64,000 bases of DNA from Apoderus coryli (taxonomy: Eukaryota > Arthropoda > Insecta > Coleoptera > Attelabidae). A program made the translations under genes and the position numbers. The notes beneath the pieces are model-generated. The model saw nothing but the letters and a program-made list of their open reading frames with translations. It searched no databases and was not told where the DNA came from. The stretch is taken from positions 1,116,001 to 1,180,000 of the forward strand of contig OU452205.1 in assembly GCA_911728435.2 (NCBI GenBank), written 5' to 3'. Shown one piece after another: positions 63,546 to 64,000 of this stretch. Numbering within the stretch: the stretch's first letter is position 1; each line of letters opens with the position of its first letter.

Positions 63546-64000
63546 TTGAAGCGTTTCATGAGATCAAAACCATTATCGAGAATCAACTGGGAATGACAGG
63601 CCGGATGAAGAATTGTACGTTATTTAAACTACAATTTCCCTAGACCTTAACGGTTATTCTGTATATGAACGTAAGCTGGTTGCAGTTGTATGTTTACGCA
63701 GTTTAATGACAATATATTCCTTATTTGGTTTCATTTCTTAACAAAAATGTATTAAATTTTGGATATTAGGTAAATGTTCAAATTAATGTTGAGATGATAT
63801 TAAAATGTTGAAATAAAAGTATTCAGTATTTGTCTTGTTTTATTAATTAACTGCGTGGTCGCGCCTTCTGGCAACCATTTAAAAAAGTGGTGCAATATTT
63901 TTGAACGCGTATTAATTTAAATAAAACCACAAGGCTCAACGTGCGCATTATTTGGACCTGCGAATTCTTAAAAATAGATCAGGTGACACTGTAATATTTG
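63546..64000. other. No recognisable gene
   Basis: AT-rich right edge of the window; AATAAAAG near 63812 could be a polyadenylation signal. Confidence 0.3.

Overview
This is AT-rich animal nuclear DNA, almost certainly from an insect. It contains spliced genes with GT-AG introns, several mariner/Tc1-type transposons, many 5'-truncated LINEs, and a nuclear copy of mitochondrial DNA in the ancestral insect order (cox3, trnG, nad3). I cannot name the species; a beetle or similar insect with a repeat-rich genome fits. No bacterial-style operons or CRISPR arrays are present.

Two real host genes are present, both on the plus strand. (1) A K+-dependent Na+/Ca2+ exchanger of the SLC24/NCKX family has nine coding exons between 22346 and 34984. 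All splice phases agree and the predicted protein is 544 aa. Its last exon lies in a nearly identical 1332-bp tandem duplication, so a second copy of that exon sits at 36199-36316. (2) A tubulin-glycylase-like gene (TTLL3 family) has eleven coding exons between 48424 and 62917. Phases agree and the predicted protein is 852 aa. A THAP-type zinc-finger exon at 41885 may be a fragment of a third gene or of a transposon.

The rest is layered mobile DNA. Region 1-22 kb holds fold-back elements, a MITE, two LINE 3' ends, a long-TIR Tc1/mariner-type element, a numt, a four-copy 468-bp tandem repeat and a tyrosine-recombinase relic. The NCKX introns hold LINE fragments, an ACGT-rich TIR-like element, a hAT relic split by a second TIR element, and a nearly complete Jockey-like LINE (30.7-33.4 kb). 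Region 37-48 kb holds inverted repeats, LINE tails, a second tyrosine-recombinase relic, a hairpin repeat with repeated GGGAAAAAAGT motifs, and MITEs. The TTLL3 introns hold a deleted mariner, a LINE, an intact DD41D mariner, an approximately 31-copy 84-bp satellite, and a 460-bp TATAT microsatellite.

The most interesting signal cuts across the repeat classes. At least six independent sites carry a compact hammerhead-ribozyme-like motif: CUGANGA, one extra A or U, a covarying helix II, GAAAC, a minimal self-complementary stem III, and a 3-5 bp stem I. At three loci the motif lies in head-to-head inverted element pairs. This matches the known association of small, dimer-acting hammerheads with Penelope-like retroelements, although no Penelope reverse transcriptase is visible here.
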